A DNA stretch of 27,717 nt from AP-15 sp036500965 (GTDB lineage: Bacteria > Pseudomonadota > Alphaproteobacteria > ATCC43930 > CGMCC-115725). The notes beneath the pieces were generated by a model. The model worked only from the letters and a program-made list of their open reading frames with translations, searched no databases and had not been told where the DNA came from. Every line of letters begins with the position of its first letter. Within the stretch, counting starts at the first letter, position 1. The stretch spans positions 1-27,717 of the forward strand of contig DASYBC010000075.1 of the NCBI GenBank assembly GCA_036500965.1, written 5' to 3'. Positions 7,156 to 16,011 of this stretch are shown here, one piece after another. The position numbers were made by a program, and so were the translations under genes.

Positions 7156-8505
7156 TCAAGGGATCAGGGTCAGCTCGCAGGTTCGCGCCGGGTTGCTGTT
7201 TCCATTCCAGACCAACAGCTGCATCCCGGTCTTCTTGTCCCCCAACTCCTGGTATTTGTCGAATGTTGTGTCGGTAAAATAGCATGTGTTCCACGCATTG
7301 GCGGCATCCTGTCGGTGGCCGTCCCCGATGACGCCCTCCCAGCCGTTCGACGACCGCCAATGCCCGTCGGTTGGAGAATAATAGAAACGGAAGATCTCGG
7401 ATGCGGTTTGTGTCTTGGAGTCGGCATCCCAGCGGGTCATTCCCAGTCCAACTTGGCAGCCATCCCGCGTGCCGCACAGCTTTGTCAGAATTTCCGGCGG
7501 TATCGTTTTGGTTTTTCCGCCATATTTCGCGGCCGTCAGGCTCATGTGATAGCGCCACAGCGGTTTCTCGTATGATGACACCGGCTCGTCGTCGCGTTGA
7601 TAGACGACCTTCATGTTCCCGTCGATGGTTCCGGACACATTCAAGCTGCCGGTGAGTGTGGCGCCCCCCTCGGCCCAAAGCTTGATCTTGCGATTCGTAT
7701 TCGTCGTGCCGGCGCCGACAATGTCCAGGGCATCCGCCGTAAACGCTTCGTAGCCGATTTTTCCAGCATTTGCTTCTTTGTCTTTGACGCCGGCTCCGAG
7801 CTGCAGCACGTTCTTGCCATCGATGGCCAAGCCAGGGACCTTGAGCCCGGCGATGGTCGCGTCGCCGGTGACGTTGAGCCCGGCCGTCGTTGCGATGCCA
7901 GTGACGTTGAGCGCGGCGATACGCGCGCTGCCATCGACGTTGAGGTCGGCCATCCGCGCGCTGCCATCGACGTTGAATTTGTCATTGGGGCTAAGCTTGC
8001 CAATCCCGACATTGCCGCCGGCTTGCTGCAGAACCAGGTTGCGCGGCGCATTCGCCTGATAATCCCACGAATATAGGGCGCCGTTGGCGCCGTCCTGGAA
8101 CACGCGCACCCCGGCGCCAGCGGCGGCGTCCAGAGCGCCTGAATCAGGACCAAACCAGCCGCTCCCTGCAACCTGCAGCTTGGCGGCCGGTGTCGAGGTG
8201 CCGATGCCGATGTTGCCGTTCCGGCTGATGAACAATGCGTCAGCGACGCTTTGGGCCGCGCCCTGAGCGTAGACCGCCGACGCGCCGGCAACCAACGCCA
8301 GCGCGGCGCCTGCTGTCAGACCAACAGCGATCTGCCGCTTCGCCAGCCGCCGCGACGGGTCCTTGCGGGCGTTGCCCGGGAGGCGCGCCTCCAGTGCCGC
8401 CAGTCGGCGCCTGAGCGCCTCCACTTCCGCCATCAGGCCGGGTGCAGCTGCGTCGGCATCGTCGGCATTGTCATTCTCACACCCGTCCGTGGCATGGCGT
8501 GCCAA
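7156..8505 (-). CDS. Exported or membrane-anchored fibre-like protein with Cys-rich tip
   Basis: I chose the TTG at 8505 because AGAAGGA lies seven bases upstream. An upstream GTG at 8601 would overlap the previous gene by 32 bases. The 449-residue product starts with a short acidic and coiled-coil segment (LMAEVEALRRRLAALEARL), then SRRLAKRQ and a hydrophobic stretch ending AVYA, which may be a Tat signal or a membrane anchor. Next come ISRNGNIGIGTSTPAAKL, typical of trimeric fibre or tailspike stalks, and a second GNVGIGKLSPNDK. Four 11-residue beta repeats follow, then the shared trunk, then a unique C-terminal domain with several Cys residues (KLCGTRDGC, NTCYF, RTCELTLIP). It is paralogous in its trunk to the next two genes. 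Confidence 0.65.
   Translation of the reverse strand: MARHATDGCENDNADDADAAAPGLMAEVEALRRRLAALEARLPGNARKDPSRRLAKRQIAVGLTAGAALALVAGASAVYAQGAAQSVADALFISRNGNIGIGTSTPAAKLQVAGSGWFGPDSGALDAAAGAGVRVFQDGANGALYSWDYQANAPRNLVLQQAGGNVGIGKLSPNDKFNVDGSARMADLNVDGSARIAALNVTGIATTAGLNVTGDATIAGLKVPGLAIDGKNVLQLGAGVKDKEANAGKIGYEAFTADALDIVGAGTTNTNRKIKLWAEGGATLTGSLNVSGTIDGNMKVVYQRDDEPVSSYEKPLWRYHMSLTAAKYGGKTKTIPPEILTKLCGTRDGCQVGLGMTRWDADSKTQTASEIFRFYYSPTDGHWRSSNGWEGVIGDGHRQDAANAWNTCYFTDTTFDKYQELGDKKTGMQLLVWNGNSNPARTCELTLIP
7624..7824 (-). repeat. Shared fibre trunk module, copy 1
   Basis: It encodes IDGKNVLQLGAGVKDKEANA through ATLTGSLNVSGTI. Both DNA and protein are close to 6573-6767 and 5130-5324. Confidence 0.8.
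7846..7977 (-). repeat. Four 33-bp repeats coding for a beta stalk
   Basis: Four consecutive 11-residue units read FNVDGSARMAD, LNVDGSARIAA, LNVTGIATTAG and LNVTGDATIAG, with a partial fifth (LKVPGLAI). At DNA level the ccatcgacgttga block recurs. Such units form beta-prism or beta-helix stalks in trimeric fibres. Confidence 0.75.
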
Positions 8506-8569
8506 TTTGCATTCCTTCTGCAATTGTGAGCTTCCCCGAGCTTCGGCAATCGAAACCCGAGCGGTCCGG

Positions 8570-10510
8570 TCAGTCACCCACACGGGCGTGCAGGCGGGCA
8601 CCGACGGCGATCCGCAGGCCCGGACTGAAGACGATGGATTTATCGGCGACGATATTGATGTTGGTGTTTGCTGGCAGGCTCAGCTTCGGATCCGTCGTCA
8701 CGTCCGTGGCGCGAAACGTCATGTCGTTGTTCTCGACCAGCACATTGCCGTCCTGGCTCAGCTTGAGGAATTGGTTGCTCAGAACGAGCCCATTATTTTC
8801 TTCAGCAACGATCGCCTGCAGCTCGTGTTTGCGGGTGTAGCCGTAGACCGAGCCGTCCGCGGCGATGATGAGACTGGCGGAATCGAGGCCGGGCATAGCC
8901 TCCCGCATGCACTTGCTCGCCGGCACCCCGCTGTTGTCGGCCGCCACAAAAAGAAAGCCGTTATTCTTCCGGTCAAGGGCATAAATGTTGCCGCTCTGAT
9001 CGGCGCGCAGCAGATCAACGCTTGCGGTGTTGGGGCAATTGCCGGCGCCGACCTCCTCGAACTTCTCCCCGGCGGCATCGCGCCGCAACCGGCGCAGCGC
9101 GTCGTCGCGGAAATAGTAGACGCTTTGCTCGGGGCCGGCGACCGGGGCGGTGATGTCCTTGCCGGAGACCGTGCCGAGGAGTGCGCCGGTCACCCCATCG
9201 ACGATGTAGAGCGCGCTGCCGGTAGGGGCCTTGTTGGTGACAAAGACGGCGCGGTCGGCGACCACCGGCACCGGCATCGGATCATTCTCGGCGCGGCTGA
9301 TCGGCAAACCTTCGCGCTTCCATTTCTCGGCCCCGGTCGCGGCATCGAGCGCGATCATCGCGCCGCTCTGCTGGTCGACGACATAAGCCGTCCGCCCATC
9401 CTCGCTGAGGGCGACGGTGCTGACGCCGTTGCTGTTGCCGGCCCCGGTTCGATATCGCCATAACGGCACATTGGCGAGGCTGACCGGGACCGGCGGCGCC
9501 GGATAAGCGTAAACGTAGGTGTTGGTCACGACATAGAGGCTGCCGTCGGCGCCGATGGTCGGCGGGTTCAGCACCGTTTGCGCTTCCGGGATATCGATCG
9601 CGGCCCGGCCTTGCCCCGCGATGGGCTGCATTACGATCCGGTTTTCGCCGGTGGCGTAGAGCCAGCCTTGCGGGCTGATCGCGATGAATTTGGGTTTGAC
9701 GTCGAGCGCGATTGTTTTCAGGACCGCGCCGTTTGCGTCCATGAATTGGACATTGGCTTCGCCCGACACCGCCACCAGCTGCCGGTTGTAGAGCAGCAGC
9801 GGCGGCGACACGTCGGCAAAGCTGTTGCTGCCGACCGGGCGGACGCTGAAGCGGCTCGGGTCGTAGCGCTGGTCCGGGTTGTAGATGCGCCACGGAGAGC
9901 GCCCGCTTTGCTGCGCGTCGCGGCGGGGCTGCGACCAGTCCGCGCGGCCGGGCCACGAGTTGGGCAGCACGTAGGTCAAGAGCAGCCGCGGCGATTTCGA
10001 CGGCTCGGCGGCACGGCCGTAAAAGCTGATCTGGGCGTCGGCATTGGTGGTTTGCAGACGAAGCTGGGCAGTCGAGGCCGGCGGCTTGGCGGCCTTGAGG
10101 TCTTGGCACAGGCCGGCGCTGCTCAGTTCGACGACCTTGCCGGCGGGAGTGTCGGCATTGACCGGGCGGACGGCCAGCGACTTTGTCGATTTGGCGTCTT
10201 GGGCGGCATCGAACAATTGAAGAAGAACGCCATTATACTGCGTCTTGGGGACCTCGCTTGCGGTGACCAGGCGAAGCGTGCAGGAGTTGATCTCGGCGTT
10301 GGCCGGAATGGCGCCGAGATAGACGCCGAGCGTCATCCGGTCGACCGGCTGCTTGAACTTGTCGGCGCTGACCGCGACCGTCGGCGTTCCGGCCTCGGCT
10401 TGGACGGCGAGCGTTGTCGCTACTGTCGTCGATGTGTCGGCCAGCGCGATGGCAGACGGGGCCGCGATTGCCAGCAAAAACCCGATGGCGCGCGCGCATA
10501 GCCTGCGCAT
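8570..10510 (-). CDS. Exported PQQ-type beta-propeller with N-terminal CBM96/DNRLRE-like domain
   Basis: The ATG at 10510 opens a good Sec signal peptide (MRRLCARAIGFLLAIAAPSA, cleavage near ALADT). A TTG at 10522 is an alternative start. Residues of about 25-190 form a beta-sandwich with SCTLRLVTASEVPKTQYNGV and AQISFYGRAAEPSKSPRLLL, the end pattern of CBM96/DNRLRE domains. The remainder has PQQ/YVTN-like blades: GWLYATGENRIVMQPIAGQG, TAYVVDQQSGAMIALDAATG (then AEKWKR) and LYIVDGVTGALLGTVSG. PQQ-enzyme catalytic residues are not evident, so a binding or scaffold role is likelier than dehydrogenase activity. It lies 42 bases after the Kelch gene and 64 bases before the first fibre gene, so it links the cytoplasmic core to the exported fibres. 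Confidence 0.7.
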   Translation of the reverse strand: MRRLCARAIGFLLAIAAPSAIALADTSTTVATTLAVQAEAGTPTVAVSADKFKQPVDRMTLGVYLGAIPANAEINSCTLRLVTASEVPKTQYNGVLLQLFDAAQDAKSTKSLAVRPVNADTPAGKVVELSSAGLCQDLKAAKPPASTAQLRLQTTNADAQISFYGRAAEPSKSPRLLLTYVLPNSWPGRADWSQPRRDAQQSGRSPWRIYNPDQRYDPSRFSVRPVGSNSFADVSPPLLLYNRQLVAVSGEANVQFMDANGAVLKTIALDVKPKFIAISPQGWLYATGENRIVMQPIAGQGRAAIDIPEAQTVLNPPTIGADGSLYVVTNTYVYAYPAPPVPVSLANVPLWRYRTGAGNSNGVSTVALSEDGRTAYVVDQQSGAMIALDAATGAEKWKREGLPISRAENDPMPVPVVADRAVFVTNKAPTGSALYIVDGVTGALLGTVSGKDITAPVAGPEQSVYYFRDDALRRLRRDAAGEKFEEVGAGNCPNTASVDLLRADQSGNIYALDRKNNGFLFVAADNSGVPASKCMREAMPGLDSASLIIAADGSVYGYTRKHELQAIVAEENNGLVLSNQFLKLSQDGNVLVENNDMTFRATDVTTDPKLSLPANTNINIVADKSIVFSPGLRIAVGARLHARVGD

Positions 10511-10552
10511 TGACTTTTCCAACTTCCCGCCCCCTGTTTATGATGTGGCGCG

Positions 10553-12298
10553 CTAAACGAGGACCAGGTAGCGAAGACTGTTATCCTTGACTGCTGCTCG
10601 CGCCAGCCGGCGGACAAAGATAGCGCCGCCAAACACGGTCGCGTCCAAGCGGTAGCAGTCCAATGGGACCAGATCCTTCGAGGTCACCCAGTCGGGGGTC
10701 ACCCCGGTTACCTCTTCGACCCGCCAGCGATTGCTGCCCGAAGGGTAGATCCGGAAGACTTTGTTGTTCTGGCCGGGCTGGTCGACCTCATCGTATGAAG
10801 CAAAGGCGTAGATCTGATCGCCCATTGGCGCCAGCGCGCAACCACGATATTGTCTTGTTTTATTATCTGGCGCAACTACGAGCGGGGTATCGAGCTTTTC
10901 CCACTCGTATCCCTTGCTGATGTCGCAGTACCAAATATCATCATACGTCGGATAACCGCCGGGGCTGTCGAAACCGCCGGCGATCCACAATCGCGGGCCG
11001 CAAAAGGTCGCTCCGAACAAACAGCGCGGCTCCCACATGTTTTTTGGTGCTGCGCGTTGCTCCCATGTCTGTGTGAGCTTGTCATAGACCCAGATGTCGT
11101 TCAGCGCGCCGCCATCGCCGTTATAGCCGCCGATCAGCCAGAGGCGTTGGCCGTCGGGCGCGGCGACCAGGCCATGACCCATGCGCGCCTTGGGAAACGG
11201 GGCAACTGGCCTGTCTTGATCTTCAGGCCTGTCTTGATCTTCGGGCCGGGGATGTGGCCAGGCTTCCGCGACGATGTCCTGATCCACCCAGGTTGCGGAT
11301 TCGAAATGGAAATAGCCGACATCTGAGGCTGGGGCGTCAGCATCGTAGCTGCTGCCGCCCATAAAATAGAGCTTGTCATCGAACACGACGCCCGGGGACG
11401 ATGCCGCATCCACCGGGATGCTAACCGGCGCTCCCTGTTTCGGCGCCAATCGGACCCAGTCCTTCCGCTCGAAGCCGTATTCGGTGCGCCAGATCGAGGC
11501 GCTATCCGCTGCCGCGCTGTCGCGGACCACCGCGTATAATTTCCCCTTGTGCTGATAGATCCCCAGGATCTCGGCACATGCCAGTGCTCCGGGAGCAATA
11601 TCCTTAGTCGGCCCGCAATAGATCGACTGGATTTCGGTCTTGCCAAAGGAATAAAGGGTGATGCTGCGCGTGTCGGCCACCGTGTCACCGGACATTGCCT
11701 CGAGCTGATAGGTTCCAGCATCAGCAACGGGTTTCTCGCCCTGTTCTTGCTCGCCGGTGTCGACGATCCTTTTATCATCGAGCCGCTGCAGCCGGTGAGA
11801 GCCGGCCGGCCTGATGACCCACGACAGCGTCGCTCCCTTGCCCCTCTCGAAATTGTATGTCGTGCTGACGAACTCTTCGATTTTCGGGCTGGCGTCGTTG
11901 ACGGCCACCGTCGTGCCGGCAAGCTTCGCGCGGCTGTCCCAGATTTCCAGATTTATCGACTTGGCGGCGTTCGTCGGTGTAAAATTTTCGATTACAATAA
12001 AAAAACTTGCTTCCGTGCTTCGATTCTTTCGCGTTATCGGTGCTCGGCCTTTATTTTGATCTATGGCACGGGTGCCCAATCGGGCGTCCGGCTGTTCCTT
12101 CTTGGCGGGGTCTGCCTTGGCGATTTTCCAGCTCGCCCGGTCGAATTCTTGCTGGGTCATCAAATCCCCGACGGCGTTGCCGACCGGAATCAGCAAGAAC
12201 AAAGACTCGCTACCTTGGGTTTTGACCTCGATCGACAGGGTTTGCTTGCCGACGGTCTCCAATGGTTTTGGGTTCCGCACCGAGATTTCGGTTGTCAT
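10553..12298 (-). CDS. Kelch-repeat protein with N-terminal beta domain
   Basis: The 581-residue product has no signal peptide. Residues 1 to about 220 are beta-rich, including an Ig-like stretch (ATLSWVIRPAGSHRLQRLDD). Kelch blades then follow: KLYFMGGSSYDADAP, RMGHGLVAAPDGQRLWLIGG, NDIWVYDKLTQTWEQRAAP, RLWIAGGFDSPGGYPTYDDI and DQIYAFASYDE. Kelch propellers usually bind proteins. The ATG overlaps the stop of the 1237-residue gene (ATGA at 12295-12298), so translation is probably coupled. The PEDQDR repeat at about residues 351-363 is a recent 18-base duplication. It is presumably a partner of the large neighbouring proteins. Confidence 0.7.
   Translation of the reverse strand: MTTEISVRNPKPLETVGKQTLSIEVKTQGSESLFLLIPVGNAVGDLMTQQEFDRASWKIAKADPAKKEQPDARLGTRAIDQNKGRAPITRKNRSTEASFFIVIENFTPTNAAKSINLEIWDSRAKLAGTTVAVNDASPKIEEFVSTTYNFERGKGATLSWVIRPAGSHRLQRLDDKRIVDTGEQEQGEKPVADAGTYQLEAMSGDTVADTRSITLYSFGKTEIQSIYCGPTKDIAPGALACAEILGIYQHKGKLYAVVRDSAAADSASIWRTEYGFERKDWVRLAPKQGAPVSIPVDAASSPGVVFDDKLYFMGGSSYDADAPASDVGYFHFESATWVDQDIVAEAWPHPRPEDQDRPEDQDRPVAPFPKARMGHGLVAAPDGQRLWLIGGYNGDGGALNDIWVYDKLTQTWEQRAAPKNMWEPRCLFGATFCGPRLWIAGGFDSPGGYPTYDDIWYCDISKGYEWEKLDTPLVVAPDNKTRQYRGCALAPMGDQIYAFASYDEVDQPGQNNKVFRIYPSGSNRWRVEEVTGVTPDWVTSKDLVPLDCYRLDATVFGGAIFVRRLARAAVKDNSLRYLVLV
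11208..11243 (-). repeat. 18-bp tandem duplication inside Kelch gene
   Basis: Two adjacent copies of ggcctgtcttgatcttc(a/g) encode a doubled PEDQDR loop between propeller blades. The copies differ only at the last base, so the duplication is young and keeps the frame. Confidence 0.75.
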
Positions 12299-15200
12299 CT
12301 GGGTTCCGCTCCGTTTTGGCGCAGGGCGAGCCAGCCTTCGTAAAGCGCCATCGTCTTGAATAATGAGCGCGCCGGCGCCGTTTCCGACGTGATCTTGGCA
12401 AATTCCGAAGCAGCGTTGGGTGCCGGCCGCCAGGTCCAGAACCAGGTGCCGGGCATGTCGCTTGGCAGCGGGATGTTCGGGACGCCATCGGCCTGTCGCT
12501 CGCCGAGCACGGGAGCCACCAAAAACGGCACCTCAAGCCGCGACAGCGCCTCGGAGACGAGCTCGGCCGGCAGGTCGATGACCTTGGTCGGCAGGATACC
12601 CGAGCTGACATGAACGCCGAGACGCGGATCGAGCAGCAGCGTCAGCATCGCCGCCGGCATATCGGGGTTGCCGGTGACCGGCACGGCCTGGTTCGAGCGG
12701 AAGTACTGGTGCTCGGTCCCGGCGGCGCGTGGCGCCAGCTCGTGGGCGAGACGGATCAGCCGATAATCGTCGGATGGAAAATAGCCGATCAGCCCGTCCG
12801 GTCCCTTGCCGCGGCTGCCCAGGCGCACCTCAAACGGCACCTCGGTGAAGCTGGCGGGCCCCGCCGCCTCGAGTTGCGACCAGCTCTGATCGCGCGCGGG
12901 CGGGCCGAGAAGATCAAGGCGCAGCGACGCGCGGGTCAGAGCCAATGGCCGGCCGACAAGGGCCGACAAGCCCTGCCGTTCGGACGGCCGCGGCTCGCTG
13001 TCCTCGAGACTGGCGATCAGCCCGATGAAATCCTCGAATGCGGCGGTCGTGGCTTTTCCGGTCGGGTCGGCAAGGTCCAGCAAGCCGGTGACGAACCCGC
13101 GCAAATGCCGGTTCGGGATGTCGTTCTCGCCCGGCCGCAGCGCCGCCGCGGCGCGGCTGGGATCGATCGGGCCCAACGGCAGCTTCGCCCAGCGGATGCC
13201 GCATTCGTTCCAGCCGCCCGGCTGGACTACCGACTGCACCGCGCCCAGCGACCGCCCCGCGGCGTCGCAGATCAGCAGGCTCTTGTCGAGGCGGTTGTGG
13301 ATGATCCAACCGCAGATCGGCTCGGTTGCGCTGTCGCCGAGAAACTCATGCTGATCATTTTCGGCCGACAGCCAGCGAAACAGCAGGCGCGAGGGCTGGG
13401 CCAATCTCGGGGCCAGCCGAATTTGCTGCTCGCTGCCGGGAACGGCGAGGCTGTGGTTGATCGAGATTGACGGCGCCACCCCGCCATCGTCGTCAACCAC
13501 CCGCCTTGCCCGGCCAAAGGTATCGACCAGCCACAGCCGACGCAGCGCCAGGTGCCCGCCGCGGATCGGGAAGAATTTGTCTGTCGCCAACAGCTCAGCC
13601 ATTGGCGCCACGGCGTACTGGTCGCCGACCAATTGCCGCATTCCTTCGTCGATCGCCCGGCTTTTCTCCTGCAGCGGCGGAAGCTGGGTCGCCGTGTCGT
13701 GCATCAGCAGCGCTTCGGTGAAGCCGCCGATGCTCTGCACGACCAGGGAACCCGCGGGGAGCGTGTTGAAAACCGCAGGCCGCGGCCGCTCGCTCGCCAA
13801 ACCGCGCCCGACGCTGTCGCTGAGCGGGGAATATCCCTGATAGTCCACATAATCATCCGGGGCGGCGCTGTCCGACTCCGGCGGCGGCGGCCCGCGCCAA
13901 TCGTAATCGACGCCATCGGCATCGAGTCGCCACGGCTGCAAGTTGTACGGCTGCAAGTTGTTCTGGGCCGAAGCGGAACGCCCAGGGAGATAACGCACCC
14001 GCCAAATCATAAACACCGGCTTCCAGGGGAACGGCGGCGAGACAATCGCCGAGAACGCCGCGTTAAAGGCGGTCGAGGCGGCCCATTCGTCCGCGCGCTG
14101 ACTGCCGATTGTGAAGTCCCCGGCGGAGCGGCTTGCCAAGACGCTGCGAATTCGCGCCGTCAGGTCCTCTTCTGTGATCGGTGCGGGCGTCTTGCGGCGG
14201 GCAATGCGGGCGAGCACCCGGGCCCGCCCCGGATCCAGCAGCAATGTCTCGCAGAACAGCTCGGCGGCGCCGGGCGGGATGCCAGCCGGCATTCGCGACG
14301 AGAATTCCTTGACGACATCGGTGCCCGCCAGATCGTCGGCTTTGGCATCGACATACCCGAAATCGGCCACCTCGGCGCGGGGGGCGAAGCTCGAGACGGT
14401 TTGCCCGGTCACCCGGCAGATCAGCGGCGCAGCACCATCCTGTATTGCCGGGATCGGCACGCCCGCCATCAACAGGCTGGGATCATTCGGGCGCCAATAG
14501 CGCGGCATTGGCCGCGCGACCAGCACATGGCCGCGCCACACCGGATCGGTGTCGAAAACGGCGCGAATGGCTTGTGCGGTCCGCTCGATCTTCACTTTCA
14601 GTTGTGCGAGCTCGATCCTCTGCTGCGTGACCTGCGGCTCCGCTGCGGCGATGCGCCGGTTTAGGATTTCGGCACGCTGTCGCGCCTCCGCCTCAGCCAA
14701 CAATATCCCCGGCAGCTGGCGCTTTTTGTGCCACTGAAAGTAGATCTCCTGCTGCAGGCCGGTCAGTCCGCGCTGCTTCAAATCATAGTCGCGCTGGTCC
14801 TGGTTGATCTGACTGAGCCAGCCGGCAAGCTGGGGCGACAGCTTGAGCACCGCCCGGTTTTGCTGGGTCGCCTGATTGCCGTTCCGACCCGGCTGATCGA
14901 TTTCCCAACGCGTGCCGCCGGGCAGCGCGGTGAAGGTCTTTTCGTGCAGCCTTGCGCGCAGCGAGGTCAGCCGCCGGCGCTGCGTGAACGTCTCGGAAAA
15001 CAACTCTCGGGCTGTCGGCGGCCGATCCTGCAGCACCGCGAACTGCAGCTCGCCGAGCAGCCGGTCGCGGGCCGAGCCGAGATCGGGCAGGAGGGCGGTC
15101 CTTTTATTGACCAGCGCGGCGATCGCATCGACCGCGTTGCTCCCGACCGCGAGCTCGAACTGGGGAAAGTTGCTGACGACGTCAGCACTGGTCGGGGGCC

Positions 15201-16008
15201 ATCTGACGCCATGGATCGCGCCGTGACAGAGAATGCGGGTCGGCAGCGCCTTGGTGTTTTCCGGCACCGACCAGCCCAGCTTGCCCATACGCAAAAGCCA
15301 ATCGGCCCTGTCCTTGCAACCCGCCAACGGATCTCTGGCCGGATCGGCGAACCAGCCGATGACCAAATACGAATAGACCCTCTGTGCGGGCCCGCTCTCT
15401 TCGTCATAAAATCCGAAGACATTTCTGCACGATGGATAAAAGCTGGCGAAGGCCAAATTCCCTGGGGCGACCGCGGTCAGCGAGGCCGGGCTCGGCTGTT
15501 CTACATAGCTGGCCAAATCGACGGCACGGCCGATTTTATCGCCGGCCCGAAATTCGCGGGGACTGCCGCCCAATGTCAGCCACGGGTTGGTGCCCTCCTC
15601 GCCGAGGTAATCGCTCTCGACAACCTGCGCGCGATAGGCGACCTCGCCGGTGCGTTCCTCCCACAGCCGCACGACCAGCCAGCGGTTTGGCACCGGAGGA
15701 AAACTCGCCGCTTCGCCGATCTTTTGGTCGAGATGGGTAAAGGCGGCCGGCAACGTCCAATGCAGGTGGATGCCCGGCCCCGGCGGCTCCGGCGGCTGGT
15801 CAAAGAGGGTGGGCCGCAATTCATATCCGAGGGTCCGCGGTGTTTCCCCATCGAGCTCATCGTATCGCGGGGTCAGGTCGGCCCACCTGCTGTCGGGGTC
15901 GGGAGCCTCCGGCACCGGCAGTGCCTGCAACCGCATCGGCACCAGCAGCGAGCAATTCGCCGCTACCGCCGCGTCAACAGGAAGGCTTCGCTCCCGGCCG
16001 TTGCTCAA
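12295..16008 (-). CDS. Large protein of unknown function (1237 residues)
   Basis: I do not recognise a named domain. The start is TTG at 16008, with GAGGG about nine bases upstream. The codon frame continues back through CCG and the TGA of the previous gene, so the two ORFs share one frame. Conserved-looking blocks are GIHLHWTLPAAFTHLDQK with FPPVPNRWLVVRLWEERTGE (about 80-121), RVYSYLVIGWFADP (about 210), an Arg/Gln-rich helical coiled coil at about 400-484, and RPMPRYWRPNDPSLLMAG just after it. A middle region refers to FPWKPVFMIWRVRY. The C-terminal part is mixed alpha/beta. There is no signal peptide and no membrane segment. Its stop overlaps the Kelch start. It is probably a large structural component of the same system. 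Confidence 0.65.
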   Translation of the reverse strand: MSNGRERSLPVDAAVAANCSLLVPMRLQALPVPEAPDPDSRWADLTPRYDELDGETPRTLGYELRPTLFDQPPEPPGPGIHLHWTLPAAFTHLDQKIGEAASFPPVPNRWLVVRLWEERTGEVAYRAQVVESDYLGEEGTNPWLTLGGSPREFRAGDKIGRAVDLASYVEQPSPASLTAVAPGNLAFASFYPSCRNVFGFYDEESGPAQRVYSYLVIGWFADPARDPLAGCKDRADWLLRMGKLGWSVPENTKALPTRILCHGAIHGVRWPPTSADVVSNFPQFELAVGSNAVDAIAALVNKRTALLPDLGSARDRLLGELQFAVLQDRPPTARELFSETFTQRRRLTSLRARLHEKTFTALPGGTRWEIDQPGRNGNQATQQNRAVLKLSPQLAGWLSQINQDQRDYDLKQRGLTGLQQEIYFQWHKKRQLPGILLAEAEARQRAEILNRRIAAAEPQVTQQRIELAQLKVKIERTAQAIRAVFDTDPVWRGHVLVARPMPRYWRPNDPSLLMAGVPIPAIQDGAAPLICRVTGQTVSSFAPRAEVADFGYVDAKADDLAGTDVVKEFSSRMPAGIPPGAAELFCETLLLDPGRARVLARIARRKTPAPITEEDLTARIRSVLASRSAGDFTIGSQRADEWAASTAFNAAFSAIVSPPFPWKPVFMIWRVRYLPGRSASAQNNLQPYNLQPWRLDADGVDYDWRGPPPPESDSAAPDDYVDYQGYSPLSDSVGRGLASERPRPAVFNTLPAGSLVVQSIGGFTEALLMHDTATQLPPLQEKSRAIDEGMRQLVGDQYAVAPMAELLATDKFFPIRGGHLALRRLWLVDTFGRARRVVDDDGGVAPSISINHSLAVPGSEQQIRLAPRLAQPSRLLFRWLSAENDQHEFLGDSATEPICGWIIHNRLDKSLLICDAAGRSLGAVQSVVQPGGWNECGIRWAKLPLGPIDPSRAAAALRPGENDIPNRHLRGFVTGLLDLADPTGKATTAAFEDFIGLIASLEDSEPRPSERQGLSALVGRPLALTRASLRLDLLGPPARDQSWSQLEAAGPASFTEVPFEVRLGSRGKGPDGLIGYFPSDDYRLIRLAHELAPRAAGTEHQYFRSNQAVPVTGNPDMPAAMLTLLLDPRLGVHVSSGILPTKVIDLPAELVSEALSRLEVPFLVAPVLGERQADGVPNIPLPSDMPGTWFWTWRPAPNAASEFAKITSETAPARSLFKTMALYEGWLALRQNGAEPR

Positions 16009-16011
16009 CGG

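Noticed and set aside
7846..7977. CRISPR-like repeat array
   Set aside because: The 33-bp units are contiguous, without spacers, imperfect and in frame. They encode a beta-stalk repeat.
8506..8601. Upstream GTG start for the first fibre gene
   Set aside because: It would overlap the previous gene and has no ribosome site, while the TTG at 8505 has AGAAGGA seven bases upstream. It cannot be fully excluded.
8363..9463. Long plus-strand frame opposite the propeller gene
   Set aside because: It is antisense to a well-supported propeller protein with signal peptide and blade motifs. High GC makes such shadow frames common.
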